Source: Paraflavitalea devenefica (GTDB taxonomy: Bacteria; Bacteroidota; Bacteroidia; Chitinophagales; Chitinophagaceae). Taken from it: 64,000 bases of DNA. The stretch covers positions 496,001 through 560,000 of the forward strand of contig NZ_JAARML010000002.1 in NCBI RefSeq assembly GCF_011759375.1, in the 5' to 3' direction. Made by a program: the position numbers and the translations under genes. Below, piece by piece: positions 7,857 to 16,068 of the stretch. Position 1 is the first letter of the stretch; each line of letters begins with the position of its first letter. The notes under the pieces were generated by a model. That model saw only the letters and a list, made by a program, of their open reading frames with translations, was not told where the DNA came from and searched no databases.

Positions 7857-8849
7857 ATGCGTATCGCGATTAATGGAATGGGACGTATCGGCCGTTTGTT
7901 ATTCAGAAGGCTCGTGGAGCATGAAGCAGTGGAACTGGTGGCTATCAATGATATTATGGAGCCGGATAACCTGGCTTATCTCCTTAAGTATGATTCTGTG
8001 TATGGCACTTTCCCCGGGCCTGTAAGTTTACAGGATGCCAAACTGCAGGTGAATGACCTATCCATTGCGGTATTACAGGAGCCTGATCCGGCCAGGCTGC
8101 CCTGGAAGGCATTGGGTGTGGATGTGGTGCTGGAATGCTCAGGACGTTTTACGAGCAAAGCAAAAGCATCTGTCCATCTGGCTGCCGGTGCCAGGAAAGT
8201 GCTGCTGTCTACCACCGGTTCACCGGATATTCCTTTGATGATTTATGGCTTCAACCAGCATTTGCTTACACCGGAAACGGATATTATTTCACCGGGCGGC
8301 TGTATGACAAATTGCTCCACCCATATCCTGTACCTGCTCAATTCGATTGGTATTGAATCGATGCACATTAATGTTTTACACTCCTATACCTCCCGGCAGG
8401 GGATTGTAGATGCGCAGCACAAACAGTTCCGCCGCGGAAGGGCTGCTGCGGAATCTATTATCCCGGTAGAGATTGACCTGGCGGTTTCCCTTGAAGGCCT
8501 GTTCCCGGTATTACAAAACAGGATTGCCGCGGTATCTACCCGCGTACCGGTAGCCAATGGCGCCCTGGCCGATTTCACGGTCCAGTTGAAACAACCTACT
8601 ACTGCGGAGGAGATCAACCAGCTATTCCGTAAAGCTGCCGCTGCTGAGTATAAAGGCATCGTTGATTATACAGAAGAACAACTGGTGTCGCTGGATATTA
8701 AAGGCAATACACACTCCTGTATTGTAGATGGCACGCTTACCTCCGTCATCGGAAAGCATGTGAAGCTGATCACCTGGTTTGATAATGAATTTGGTTATAC
8801 CAGCCGGATGCTGGATTGGTTGCTGTACTGGAAGAAGGTGTTGGGGTAG
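7857..8849 (+). CDS. gap: Divergent type I glyceraldehyde-3-phosphate dehydrogenase
   Basis: The 330-residue protein has the NAD-binding start RIAINGMGRIGR, the catalytic Cys at about 149, the base His at about 175 (LHSYTS), an RGRAAAESIIP stretch and WFDNEFGYTSRM near the end. The active-site loop reads SPGGCMTNC where typical GAPDH has SNASCTTNC, so the nucleophile is kept but its context is changed. It may be a second, specialised GAPDH or a relative acting on another aldehyde phosphate. No other glycolytic gene is nearby. The ATG at 7857 matches the family start. Confidence 0.88.
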   Translation: MRIAINGMGRIGRLLFRRLVEHEAVELVAINDIMEPDNLAYLLKYDSVYGTFPGPVSLQDAKLQVNDLSIAVLQEPDPARLPWKALGVDVVLECSGRFTSKAKASVHLAAGARKVLLSTTGSPDIPLMIYGFNQHLLTPETDIISPGGCMTNCSTHILYLLNSIGIESMHINVLHSYTSRQGIVDAQHKQFRRGRAAAESIIPVEIDLAVSLEGLFPVLQNRIAAVSTRVPVANGALADFTVQLKQPTTAEEINQLFRKAAAAEYKGIVDYTEEQLVSLDIKGNTHSCIVDGTLTSVIGKHVKLITWFDNEFGYTSRMLDWLLYWKKVLG

Positions 8850-8876
8850 TTGCTGGTATCTGGTTGCCGGATGGCA
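8849..8876. repeat. Heptad repeat, word GTTGCYG
   Basis: Four 7-bp units, GTTGCTG, GTATCTG, GTTGCCG and GATGGCA, begin at the GAPDH stop codon. The reverse complement of GTTGCCG appears in the array at 61836-61863. Confidence 0.55.
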
Positions 8877-8897
8877 TTGTTACCTGAAGCGACAGGG

Positions 8898-8992
8898 TTA
8901 TGCACAATGTGGATAAGTTGGATTAGAAGAAAAAATATGTAACTGGTACTCACAATTTTAGCAGCACGAGGCGTTAATAACTCTGTTGATAA
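8898..8992. other. Cluster of DnaA-box-like 9-mers
   Basis: TTATGCACA (8898-8906) and TGTGGATAA (8908-8916) are two consensus DnaA boxes in opposite orientation separated by 1 bp. TGTTGATAA (8984-8992) is one mismatch from consensus. The sequence between is AT-rich. Gene order does not resemble a known origin, so this is a site description only. Confidence 0.4.
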
Positions 8993-9023
8993 TTTGTGAG
9001 CAATCAAAATTCCAGTAACATTG
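8993..9023 (+). promoter_or_regulatory. Promoter of the secreted protein gene at 9045
   Basis: TTTG at 8993-8996 is followed after 19 bp by TAACATTG at 9016-9023, one mismatch from TAnnTTTG. The ATG is 22 bp further on. Confidence 0.55.
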
Positions 9024-9044
9024 CCTTCTTAAAATCTAACCCCA

Positions 9045-9641
9045 ATGAAGAAGTTAACCAATCTGCTGTTGGCTACTATGGCCATGGCCCTGACCGTACC
9101 TGCGCAGGCACAATTCAAGACAGACAAAGAACCATCACCCGGCTTTGTGAAAGCCATTGAGACGATCCTGAGCGATTACCCTTACAATTACAGGCATATT
9201 ACAGGCGAGCTGGTAGAGGCTACCGGCGACTGGCACCAGTATGTCTCCACGGTATCATTGCCAGGTTCTGAGAATTGCGTTGTAGGGGTTTATCATTCCG
9301 AACTGGATACCACTGCCAGTTGGCAGGCATTGATGTTCCGGAGTGAGACTTTCAGTAAAGCGGCTGCTGCTTATAAACGCCTGTACCAGCAGCTTACCCG
9401 CTGTCACCTGAAGATGGTAGATGGCAGCTTCTATTACCTGGATGGGGATTATGAAGAAGCTTCAGAAGATGTGGATTTTATTACGAGCGCACTGACGATC
9501 CGGACGGCTGATGAACGCTTCCGCGAATTCTATGTAGAGCTGGAACTGCTGTACAAGCTGGATGAGTGGGTGGTGAATGTGAATATGGTAAGCAAGAAGA
9601 AGGATAGCGAAGTGAGGCCCGACTGGATGAGTGGGAAGTAG
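9045..9641 (+). CDS. Secreted protein of unknown function
   Basis: The 198-residue protein has a clear signal peptide (MKKLTNLLLA to AQAQF) and an otherwise soluble, mixed alpha/beta-looking sequence with no catalytic motif I recognise. It is probably periplasmic. A recognisable promoter lies at 8993-9023 and a terminator at 9723-9742, so it seems to be an independent transcription unit. Confidence 0.75.
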   Translation: MKKLTNLLLATMAMALTVPAQAQFKTDKEPSPGFVKAIETILSDYPYNYRHITGELVEATGDWHQYVSTVSLPGSENCVVGVYHSELDTTASWQALMFRSETFSKAAAAYKRLYQQLTRCHLKMVDGSFYYLDGDYEEASEDVDFITSALTIRTADERFREFYVELELLYKLDEWVVNVNMVSKKKDSEVRPDWMSGK

Positions 9642-9669
9642 TTCCGGGTTTCGGGTTTGGAGTGTCGGG
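9642..9669. repeat. Heptad repeat, word TTYCGGG
   Basis: Units TTCCGGG, TTTCGGG, TTTGGAG and TGTCGGG follow one another at exact 7-bp spacing immediately after the stop codon at 9641. Only one arm was seen. Confidence 0.6.
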
Positions 9670-9722
9670 TTCTTTTGTTTGTACCTATTGACTAAACCGA
9701 CGTTTACATTATTAAGAAGGAT

Positions 9723-9751
9723 GCCGCCTGGTGAGAGGCGGCTTTTCTTTT
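9723..9751 (+). terminator. Intrinsic terminator
   Basis: GCCGCC (9723-9728) pairs with GGCGGC (9737-9742) and is followed by TTTTCTTTTT. It ends the 9045 gene and may also serve the opposite-strand cupin gene. Confidence 0.75.
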
Positions 9752-9756
9752 TATAA

Positions 9757-10077
9757 TTAATCAATTCTGTAATCTTCCCGTACAGGAGAAAAGGCATCGA
9801 GTACGCGGCAGTCGGTGAGGGCAATAGCACTATGGGGGGTGTTGCCGGGAATCACGTGTGTAGTGCCTGCGGTGAGTACCATTTTTTCTCCGCCAATGAT
9901 CATTTCCAGTTCCCCTTCCAAAATAAAGGTCACCTGCTCATGCGGGTGCCGATGCTCGGGCAAAGGACTGCCTTTCTTAATGTCTACTATCGACAGCGTG
10001 ATCTTTTCGCCATGTACGAAACGCCCGAAATAGCCGGGCACGATCTCTTTTCCTTTTATATTATCGAGGTGTTGCAT
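9757..10077 (-). CDS. Single-domain cupin protein
   Basis: The 106-residue protein is one cupin beta-barrel. The first motif is HRHPHEQVTFILEGE, providing metal-ligand histidines and a glutamate, and the second is PGNTPHSA. Small cupins like this bind a metal and can be isomerases, dioxygenases or ligand sensors; the substrate is unknown. The ATG at 10075-10077 leaves 19 bp to the upstream ATP-grasp-like gene; an ATG 14 codons earlier would overlap that gene. It appears to be the last gene of the operon starting at 12161. Confidence 0.85.
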   Translation of the reverse strand: MQHLDNIKGKEIVPGYFGRFVHGEKITLSIVDIKKGSPLPEHRHPHEQVTFILEGELEMIIGGEKMVLTAGTTHVIPGNTPHSAIALTDCRVLDAFSPVREDYRID

Positions 10078-10096
10078 GTAAATATGTTTAAAAGCA

Positions 10097-11290
10097 TTAT
10101 TGTTCAAAGTAGCAGACACTGCCGCCTACCCACTTCTTGTCCTTGTTGTAATCTACGCCGATCATCTTTCCTTTGCTCAGCCGGGCCAGGTTAATGGCCG
10201 GGCGGGGTCTGTCCCACCCATCCTGCCACAGGTACATGATGCGTATTTCCACTTTGGCCGGCACATCGGGGGTGGGAATGACATCGGCATATTTTACTTT
10301 CCGTTGCAGTATCCAGTTCTCCGGGTTGTTGGTATGGGCAATATGTTCCGGGGTTACATCTATTACCACGCCCTGGCCGGCAAAAGAGAACAGGGGCTTC
10401 AGTACGTAATTCTCCAGATCGGCGGGCACCTGTTTCAGTTCATTCAGGAACCAGGTTTCAGGCACGTAGGGATGATGGATGAAAGGCAAGGTGAATTTGC
10501 TGATGCGGTAGAACCAATTGGGGTGCGGTACCCATTCCACTTCCAGGTCCTGCGTAATATCTACAAAACTGCCCAGCCTGGCCTTTTGCGCATGCAGGTC
10601 GTCAAAGATAACGCGGTTATAAATGCGCTTTACGGCTGTCTTTTGTCCGTTGTTCAGGTAATAGAGTTTTTTCCCTTCCTGGATGAGCTCTGTAATACAA
10701 ACCGGTTGTATGCCGAGGTAATCCCGCGTACAATAGAAATCAACTTTCGTCTTTTGTTCATGGGGTTTTATCTCCAGCAGGATCACGTTTTCCGGCGGCA
10801 GGCCGCCGAGGATCACCTCTTTCAATTGAGCCAGGTAACTGTCACGGTTCAATCCATTGAGGTATTGGGAGTAGTTGTCCGGCACCGGGAAATACTGGCG
10901 CAGCAGGTCGGGATACAGGACCTGGAAACCAAAGAGGGTAGGGAAGCCCTGCATTTCAATCAACTGCGGCTCCAGTGAACCGTCTTTGCCGGTGCAGATA
11001 CCAAAGTCGAAGGCGATCATGTGCGCATGATCGTTCTCATTGGGCACCCGCTCGCCGGGAGGAATAGCCCTTTCCGTAAGCTCCCTGAACTTTGGATCGG
11101 TGAGTACATCAATAATGCTTTCACAGGCATCGAATACTTTCTGGGCAAACGTTTTGTCAATGAATACCGGCGTCTCAGCCAGGCGGAATTCTATAGCGCC
11201 CGGGTATTTCCCGTCCAGTTCTTTCAGGAATGCATTGTACTGTTCAACGGTGAATGTTTCATTGTACACTTTCCGCAGGCTGGGTACCAT
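10097..11290 (-). CDS. ATP-grasp-like ligase-type protein
   Basis: The 397-residue protein shows ATP-grasp-like features in its C-terminal half: YVLKPLFSFAGQGVVID (lysine plus glycine-rich loop), WILQRKVKYADVI, and VEIRIMYLW, where an acidic metal-binding segment is expected. The N-terminal half (for example NENDHAHMIAFDFG, LIEMQGFPTLFG) matches no domain I can name. It lies 28 bp downstream of a glutamine amidotransferase gene on the same strand, suggesting an ammonia- or amine-using ligation. The assignment is inferred from motifs, not a database hit. Confidence 0.65.
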   Translation of the reverse strand: MVPSLRKVYNETFTVEQYNAFLKELDGKYPGAIEFRLAETPVFIDKTFAQKVFDACESIIDVLTDPKFRELTERAIPPGERVPNENDHAHMIAFDFGICTGKDGSLEPQLIEMQGFPTLFGFQVLYPDLLRQYFPVPDNYSQYLNGLNRDSYLAQLKEVILGGLPPENVILLEIKPHEQKTKVDFYCTRDYLGIQPVCITELIQEGKKLYYLNNGQKTAVKRIYNRVIFDDLHAQKARLGSFVDITQDLEVEWVPHPNWFYRISKFTLPFIHHPYVPETWFLNELKQVPADLENYVLKPLFSFAGQGVVIDVTPEHIAHTNNPENWILQRKVKYADVIPTPDVPAKVEIRIMYLWQDGWDRPRPAINLARLSKGKMIGVDYNKDKKWVGGSVCYFEQ

Positions 11291-11318
11291 AGCTGGTTTG
11301 TTTGCTGGAAGATACGAA

Positions 11319-12161
11319 TTACCCGGCTTCTACTGTTACCAGTTTGTCAATAGCTTGTTTGAGGAAGTTGGGTATTACATGCGAGTAGGTATAACCTATT
11401 TTATCAGGATCGTTGAGTTGCTCTATCATGGATTGCCACTTTTCAAAGCCATGGTTTTCTATGACAGTGTGTTTTTTATCTTCCCGCTGCAGGTACATAC
11501 TCATACCGGAAGCATCGGCTTCGGGGTGAAACTGTGTGCCGATCATGTAGTGATTAAAGCGGATAGCCATGATAGCCCTTTCGAGCGGGATGTGCGGACG
11601 TTCTTTTTCAATGGCCAGCAGGGTGGCGCCCAGTTTCCGCAGTTGCTTATTATCGGGTTGTATCACCTGGTAGTCCCGGCTGTCTACTGCATAGAAAGGG
11701 TCGTTCAGGCCGGCGAATACAGGTTCCTCTTTACCGGTTTCGAGCATGTGGACAGGGAATACGCCAAAGGCGGTAGACCTTCTTTTGGCCACCTGCGCTA
11801 CCCGGAAGTACCGGCAGGCCAACTGAAAGGAGTGGCAGATGAATAAGACGTTCTTTTTGACCGGGTTGTGTGCGGCGTTGTTATAGTCTTCTACGGTTTG
11901 CAACCAATTGAAATACTGGTTCTCCCACTCACTGCCTTCACTGTCAAGGGGAGAGCCGGGGCCGCCGCTGGAGATATAGATGTCGTAGGAAAGATCGGGT
12001 AACTCGTTTTTGAGCCTTACATCAAACTCATCCCAACTGATATTGACCTGATGGGTTTGCCCATATTGGGTTAATAATTCCCGGATACAGCGCATGCCCT
12101 GGTTGGGCTGGCCTTCATAGAGATCTAGGATTGCTATGCGTATGTAGGTATAATCGCTCAT
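11319..12161 (-). CDS. Class I glutamine amidotransferase-like protein
   Basis: The 280-residue protein resembles the GMP-synthase-type class I amidotransferase fold. The nucleophile is the Cys in VLFICHSFQLA, replacing the usual GxCxGxQ elbow, and the His and Glu lie in GTQFHPEAD. An oxyanion-like SSGGPGSP is at about residue 80. It probably releases ammonia from glutamine for the ATP-grasp-like partner 28 bp downstream. The ATG at 12159-12161 is chosen over one six codons upstream because it leads directly into the first strand (YIRIAILD). First gene of a probable three-gene operon. Confidence 0.85.
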   Translation of the reverse strand: MSDYTYIRIAILDLYEGQPNQGMRCIRELLTQYGQTHQVNISWDEFDVRLKNELPDLSYDIYISSGGPGSPLDSEGSEWENQYFNWLQTVEDYNNAAHNPVKKNVLFICHSFQLACRYFRVAQVAKRRSTAFGVFPVHMLETGKEEPVFAGLNDPFYAVDSRDYQVIQPDNKQLRKLGATLLAIEKERPHIPLERAIMAIRFNHYMIGTQFHPEADASGMSMYLQREDKKHTVIENHGFEKWQSMIEQLNDPDKIGYTYSHVIPNFLKQAIDKLVTVEAG

Positions 12162-12252
12162 ATAGATGCCTGCAAACATAAGGATTTTTGCTGTTTGGGT
12201 GGCTTGCAGACCTATATGATAACGTACAGCAGGGGCGATTAGTTGTATCGGC

Positions 12253-12921
12253 TTATTTGATAAGGCCCTTCATCATTTGCTCTGCCACGAGCTGGTTGCC
12301 CTTTTCATTGAGGTGCACGCCGTCGGTGGTGAGGATGTTCCTGTCTTTGTTCTCCGGATTGTTGGCCAGGTTGTATTCGAGAAAAGTTTTGCGGAGATCA
12401 ATAAGGCCCACATTGTTCTTTTGGGCTATCTGGCGGATGATGTTGGCATACTTGTTCAGGTCGCCATCCAGTTCATTGCTGAAGTCTGTGCGTTCTCCGA
12501 TAGCAGCGGGCGTGCAGATGACTACTTTAATGTTTTTAGCCTGCAGTTTTTTGATGATGGCATGGTAGAATTTTTCAAACTTGTCGGCATCTGTACCGGT
12601 ACCGGATGTTTTTTTGTGCCATACATCATTCACCCCTACCCATATTACAACGGTGGTGGGATTTTTTGCCAGCACATCCTCCTCCATGCGGAGATAGAGA
12701 TCATACGCCTTATTGCCGCCAATACCTGCACCTATGAGCTCATATTGGTCCTGTACGCCTTTTTGCTTCAGCAGGTCGCCCAATACCATAATGTAACCAC
12801 CGGGTTTTGCACCTGCCTGGGTAATGGAGTCGCCAAAGAATACAATACGTTGTTTTTGCTGGGGAAGGGTAAAGGCCATTAATAAGCTGATAAAGGAGGC
12901 AATAACGATCGTTTTTTTCAT
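12253..12921 (-). CDS. Exported SGNH/GDSL hydrolase
   Basis: The 222-residue protein is an esterase/lipase-type hydrolase. Block I is FFGDSITQAG (catalytic Ser), block II GAGIGGNKAYDL, block III GVNDVW (Asn) and block V DGVHLNEKGN (Asp-His). A signal peptide precedes it (MKKTIVIASFISLL). The ATG at 12919-12921 removes 21 leading residues that do not resemble a signal sequence. Substrates of related Bacteroidota proteins include acetylated sugars and phospholipids; none can be assigned here. Confidence 0.9.
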   Translation of the reverse strand: MKKTIVIASFISLLMAFTLPQQKQRIVFFGDSITQAGAKPGGYIMVLGDLLKQKGVQDQYELIGAGIGGNKAYDLYLRMEEDVLAKNPTTVVIWVGVNDVWHKKTSGTGTDADKFEKFYHAIIKKLQAKNIKVVICTPAAIGERTDFSNELDGDLNKYANIIRQIAQKNNVGLIDLRKTFLEYNLANNPENKDRNILTTDGVHLNEKGNQLVAEQMMKGLIK

Positions 12922-13081
12922 AATGTGCCGAGTTGGGTGGTCAAAACTAATGGTTTTTGCTTGTAAAAAGAAGTGCGCCGGCACTTACTGTCTTCTGGTT
13001 ATTGCAATGATAATATCCGAAATTGGAGCTGGTACTATTATTTTGCAGGCGGCATATACCTCATGGATTAAATAAAACGAT

Positions 13082-14353
13082 ATGTTCTTTTGTAAGGAGA
13101 GATCATGGATGATGCTGGTCATACTGTTGGCCTGTAATAGGGGCAATGCCCAGGAAACAGATACCGTTCAACGAATGGTGACAGGCCGCCGGAATAGTGC
13201 GGCGCAGCAGGCAAAACCTTATGTGATCATGATCTCGGCCGATGGGTTCCGGTATGATTATGCGCATAAGTATGCTGCTACCAACCTGCTGCGGTTGAGC
13301 CGCCAGGGGGTAAGGGCGCGGTCTATGCAGCCTGCTTTTCCATCCCTTACTTTTCCCAATCATTATACGCTGGCTACGGGATTGTATCCTGCCCATCATG
13401 GGTTGGTGAATAATAACTTTTATGACCCTACCCGTGGCGCGCGTTATTCCATGTCGAATAAGACCATTGCTTATGACTCCTCCTGGTATGGTGGTGGACC
13501 GTTATGGGTGTTGGCAGAAAAAGAACAATTACTGGCTGCCTGTTTTTATTGGGTAGGCAGTGAGGTGGCGGTGCAGGGTGTGCGACCCACTTATTATTAC
13601 CTGTATAACGAAGCTATTCCCATCAATGAACGATTAAAAACGGTGAAGCACTGGCTTCAGTTGCCGGAGGCAGAAAGACCCCACCTGATCACGTTCTATT
13701 TCCCGGAGGTGGACCATGAAGGTCATGCACATGGGCCGGACAGTAAAGAGACGGCAGCCGCGGTACATTTTGTTGACAGTGCCATCGGCAGGTTGTGTGC
13801 GATGGTAGATTCCCTGCAACTGCCGGTTAATTATGTTTTTGTATCCGATCATGGCATGGCGGCTGCTGATACAGTCAATACGTTGCGGGTACCGCCCGTA
13901 GATACTACCAGGTTTGTGACGGTGGCCGGTGATGTATTGGTGAATTATTATGCGAAGGATAAAGCATTGATCCCGGAGCTCTATCAGCAGTTGAAGTCAA
14001 CTGCCGATGGTTATGATGTGTACCTGCCCGACGAGTCGCCGGCAGGCTGGCATTACCGGAAGCAGGATGACCGTTATAACCGCATAGGCGATGTTTTATT
14101 AGTGGCCCGTTATCCCCGGATGTTCACCTGGGGCAATAAGCGTCCCAATCCCGGTCGCCATGGTTATGATCCGCAGGTGGTGAAGGATATGGGCGCTACT
14201 TTTATGGCCTGGGGGCCTGCCTTTAAAAAAGGTAAGGTGATTGCTCCTTTTGAGAATATACATGTGTATGCATTGGTAGCGCGGATACTGGGGCTGACAA
14301 TAGATCAACCGGTTGATAGTAAGGAGAATGTGTTAAATAAGATCATCAAGTAG
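13082..14353 (+). CDS. Lipoprotein phosphodiesterase/nucleotide pyrophosphatase
   Basis: The 423-residue protein belongs to the ectonucleotide pyrophosphatase/phosphodiesterase branch of the alkaline phosphatase superfamily. The nucleophile is the Thr in PSLTFPNHYTLATGLYP. Zinc ligands are in SADGFRYD, VDHEGHAHGPDS and VSDHGMA, with a late His in GRHGYDP. The N-terminus has a short hydrophobic stretch and lipobox LLAC, so it is probably lipid-anchored. The start could also be one of two ATGs at 13109 or 13112. Its 3' end faces the amidohydrolase gene across a heptad hairpin. Confidence 0.9.
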   Translation: MFFCKERSWMMLVILLACNRGNAQETDTVQRMVTGRRNSAAQQAKPYVIMISADGFRYDYAHKYAATNLLRLSRQGVRARSMQPAFPSLTFPNHYTLATGLYPAHHGLVNNNFYDPTRGARYSMSNKTIAYDSSWYGGGPLWVLAEKEQLLAACFYWVGSEVAVQGVRPTYYYLYNEAIPINERLKTVKHWLQLPEAERPHLITFYFPEVDHEGHAHGPDSKETAAAVHFVDSAIGRLCAMVDSLQLPVNYVFVSDHGMAAADTVNTLRVPPVDTTRFVTVAGDVLVNYYAKDKALIPELYQQLKSTADGYDVYLPDESPAGWHYRKQDDRYNRIGDVLLVARYPRMFTWGNKRPNPGRHGYDPQVVKDMGATFMAWGPAFKKGKVIAPFENIHVYALVARILGLTIDQPVDSKENVLNKIIK

Positions 14354-14362
14354 CATAAGGAG

Positions 14363-14434
14363 CGAGTAGTAAATGGCTAGTGGCGAGTGGTCCTTTGAGC
14401 GGAAAACCACTAGCCACTTGCTACTCACCACTAG
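14363..14434. repeat. Heptad-repeat hairpin, word YNAGTGG / CCACTNG
   Basis: The left arm at 14363-14390 is CGAGTAG, TAAATGG, CTAGTGG, CGAGTGG. The right arm at 14407-14434 is CCACTAG, CCACTTG, CTACTCA, CCACTAG. Each arm is exactly four heptads. It occupies the gap between convergent genes and could form a long imperfect stem acting as a bidirectional terminator. Same word as 21271-21360 and 4457-4504. Confidence 0.8.
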
Positions 14435-14438
14435 CCTG

Positions 14439-16067
14439 TTACTTTTCAAATACTTTTTCTCCCTGTATATAGGTAGCCAGTACCTGCACCTGTAATAATT
14501 CTTTTTCGGGCGCTTTCATCAGGTCTTTATTGATGATGATAAAGTCGGCCAGCTTACCGGTTTCGAGGCTTCCTTTTTCTGTTTCTTCAAAGTTGGACTT
14601 TGCTGCCCAGATGGTCATACCGCGCAGGGCGTCCCCCCTGCTTAATGCATTTTCCACCTGGTAACCACCTTCCGGCCAGCCTTTGGCATCTTTACGCACT
14701 ACCGCAGCATAGAAAGTTTTGAAGGGAGAGATGTCCTCTACCGGGAAATCGGTGCCGAGTGGTATCCAGCCATTTTGTTTGAACAGATCGTTGAACGCAT
14801 ATGCGCCTTTGACCCGCTGTGGCCCCAACCGGTCTGCGGCCCAGTACATATCGCTGGTAGCATGGGTAGGCTGTACCGAAGGAATGATACTGTACTGGCC
14901 AAAGAGGTTGAAGTCATGTTGATTGAGCACCTGCGCATGTTCAATGCGCCAGCGGAGATCATTTTTGCCGGTGAGGTATTTGCCATAGATGTTCAGGATG
15001 GCGCGATTGCCGGAATCACCAATGGCGTGGGTACACATCTGGTAACCTTTGGTGAAAAGCAGGCTGGCCACCGAATCGAAATGAGCGGGATTGCTCAACA
15101 GAAACCCTCTCCAGCCGGGCCGGTCGCTATAAGGTTCCAACAGGCAGGCGCCTCTTGAGCCCAGTGCACCATCTGCATATACTTTGAAGGAACGCACATT
15201 TAACCGGTCGGTTTTTATTTTGCCTTTGGCGAAGATGTAGTCATAGTTCTTCGGTGCATCACTGAGCATAGCATAGATGCGCATTTTGAGATCGCCGGAA
15301 CGTTGCAGACTATCGATGAAGGTAATTTCTTCATGGTCCAGACCACAATCATCTACGGTGGTTAATCCCACTGCAAAACAATATTGCTGCGCCTGCAATA
15401 CACCTTTCTTTATTTGCTCAGGCGTAGGAGCGGGTACTTTTACCCTTACCAGGTCGATGGCATTGTCTATTAATATACCAGTTAGTTTTCCCTGCTTTAC
15501 TTCTACGGTACCACCGGTTAAGGTAACACCCAGCTGCAGGCCGGCGAGTTCCAGTGCTTTTTTATTGGCAATGGCGGCATGTCCGTCAATGCGGGTGAGC
15601 AGTACCGGCCGGTCGGGGAATAATTGATTGAGCTGGTCATTGACAGGAAATTCTTTAACGGGCCAGTCATTCTGGTCCCAGCCACGGCCAATGATCCATC
15701 CTTCGGGATTTTGTGCTGCGAAGCCCTGTAGTTTTTTCAGGATCTCGTCCCAACTGGTGGTAGCTACCAGGTCGGCGGTTTGTAATCCTATTCCATAGCG
15801 GAAGAAGTGGGCATGGGCATCTATCAGTCCTGGGTAAATGAAGTTCCCCTGCGCGTCTTTCTTTTCTTTGGCATCGTATTGGGCCAATAGGTCGTCGGTT
15901 TTACCGGTAGCGATGATCTTACCGTCTTTTACGGCAATGGCCTCTGTGGTGGAAAAGGAGGAGTCTACTGTATATACGATGGCATTGTATACAATGAGGT
16001 CTGCCTGCTTTTTAGATTGGCAGGAGAATAGGATGGTTAACAGGATGAGGTAACAAGTAGTTCTCAT
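14439..16067 (-). CDS. Lipoprotein amidohydrolase, YtcJ type
   Basis: The 542-residue protein is a metal-dependent hydrolase of the YtcJ/amidohydrolase-3 family. Metal-site motifs are DAHAHFFRYG (HxH), a His in WRIEHAQ, THAIGDSGN, and Asp in GTDFPVED. The N-terminus is a lipoprotein signal with lipobox LFSC. The ATG at 16065-16067 is one base past the TAA of the amidase gene, so the two are probably translated from one message; an ATG 16 codons earlier would overlap the amidase end. Substrate unknown; the pairing with an exported amidase suggests breakdown of an amide compound. Confidence 0.88.
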   Translation of the reverse strand: MRTTCYLILLTILFSCQSKKQADLIVYNAIVYTVDSSFSTTEAIAVKDGKIIATGKTDDLLAQYDAKEKKDAQGNFIYPGLIDAHAHFFRYGIGLQTADLVATTSWDEILKKLQGFAAQNPEGWIIGRGWDQNDWPVKEFPVNDQLNQLFPDRPVLLTRIDGHAAIANKKALELAGLQLGVTLTGGTVEVKQGKLTGILIDNAIDLVRVKVPAPTPEQIKKGVLQAQQYCFAVGLTTVDDCGLDHEEITFIDSLQRSGDLKMRIYAMLSDAPKNYDYIFAKGKIKTDRLNVRSFKVYADGALGSRGACLLEPYSDRPGWRGFLLSNPAHFDSVASLLFTKGYQMCTHAIGDSGNRAILNIYGKYLTGKNDLRWRIEHAQVLNQHDFNLFGQYSIIPSVQPTHATSDMYWAADRLGPQRVKGAYAFNDLFKQNGWIPLGTDFPVEDISPFKTFYAAVVRKDAKGWPEGGYQVENALSRGDALRGMTIWAAKSNFEETEKGSLETGKLADFIIINKDLMKAPEKELLQVQVLATYIQGEKVFEK

Positions 16068-16068
16068 G

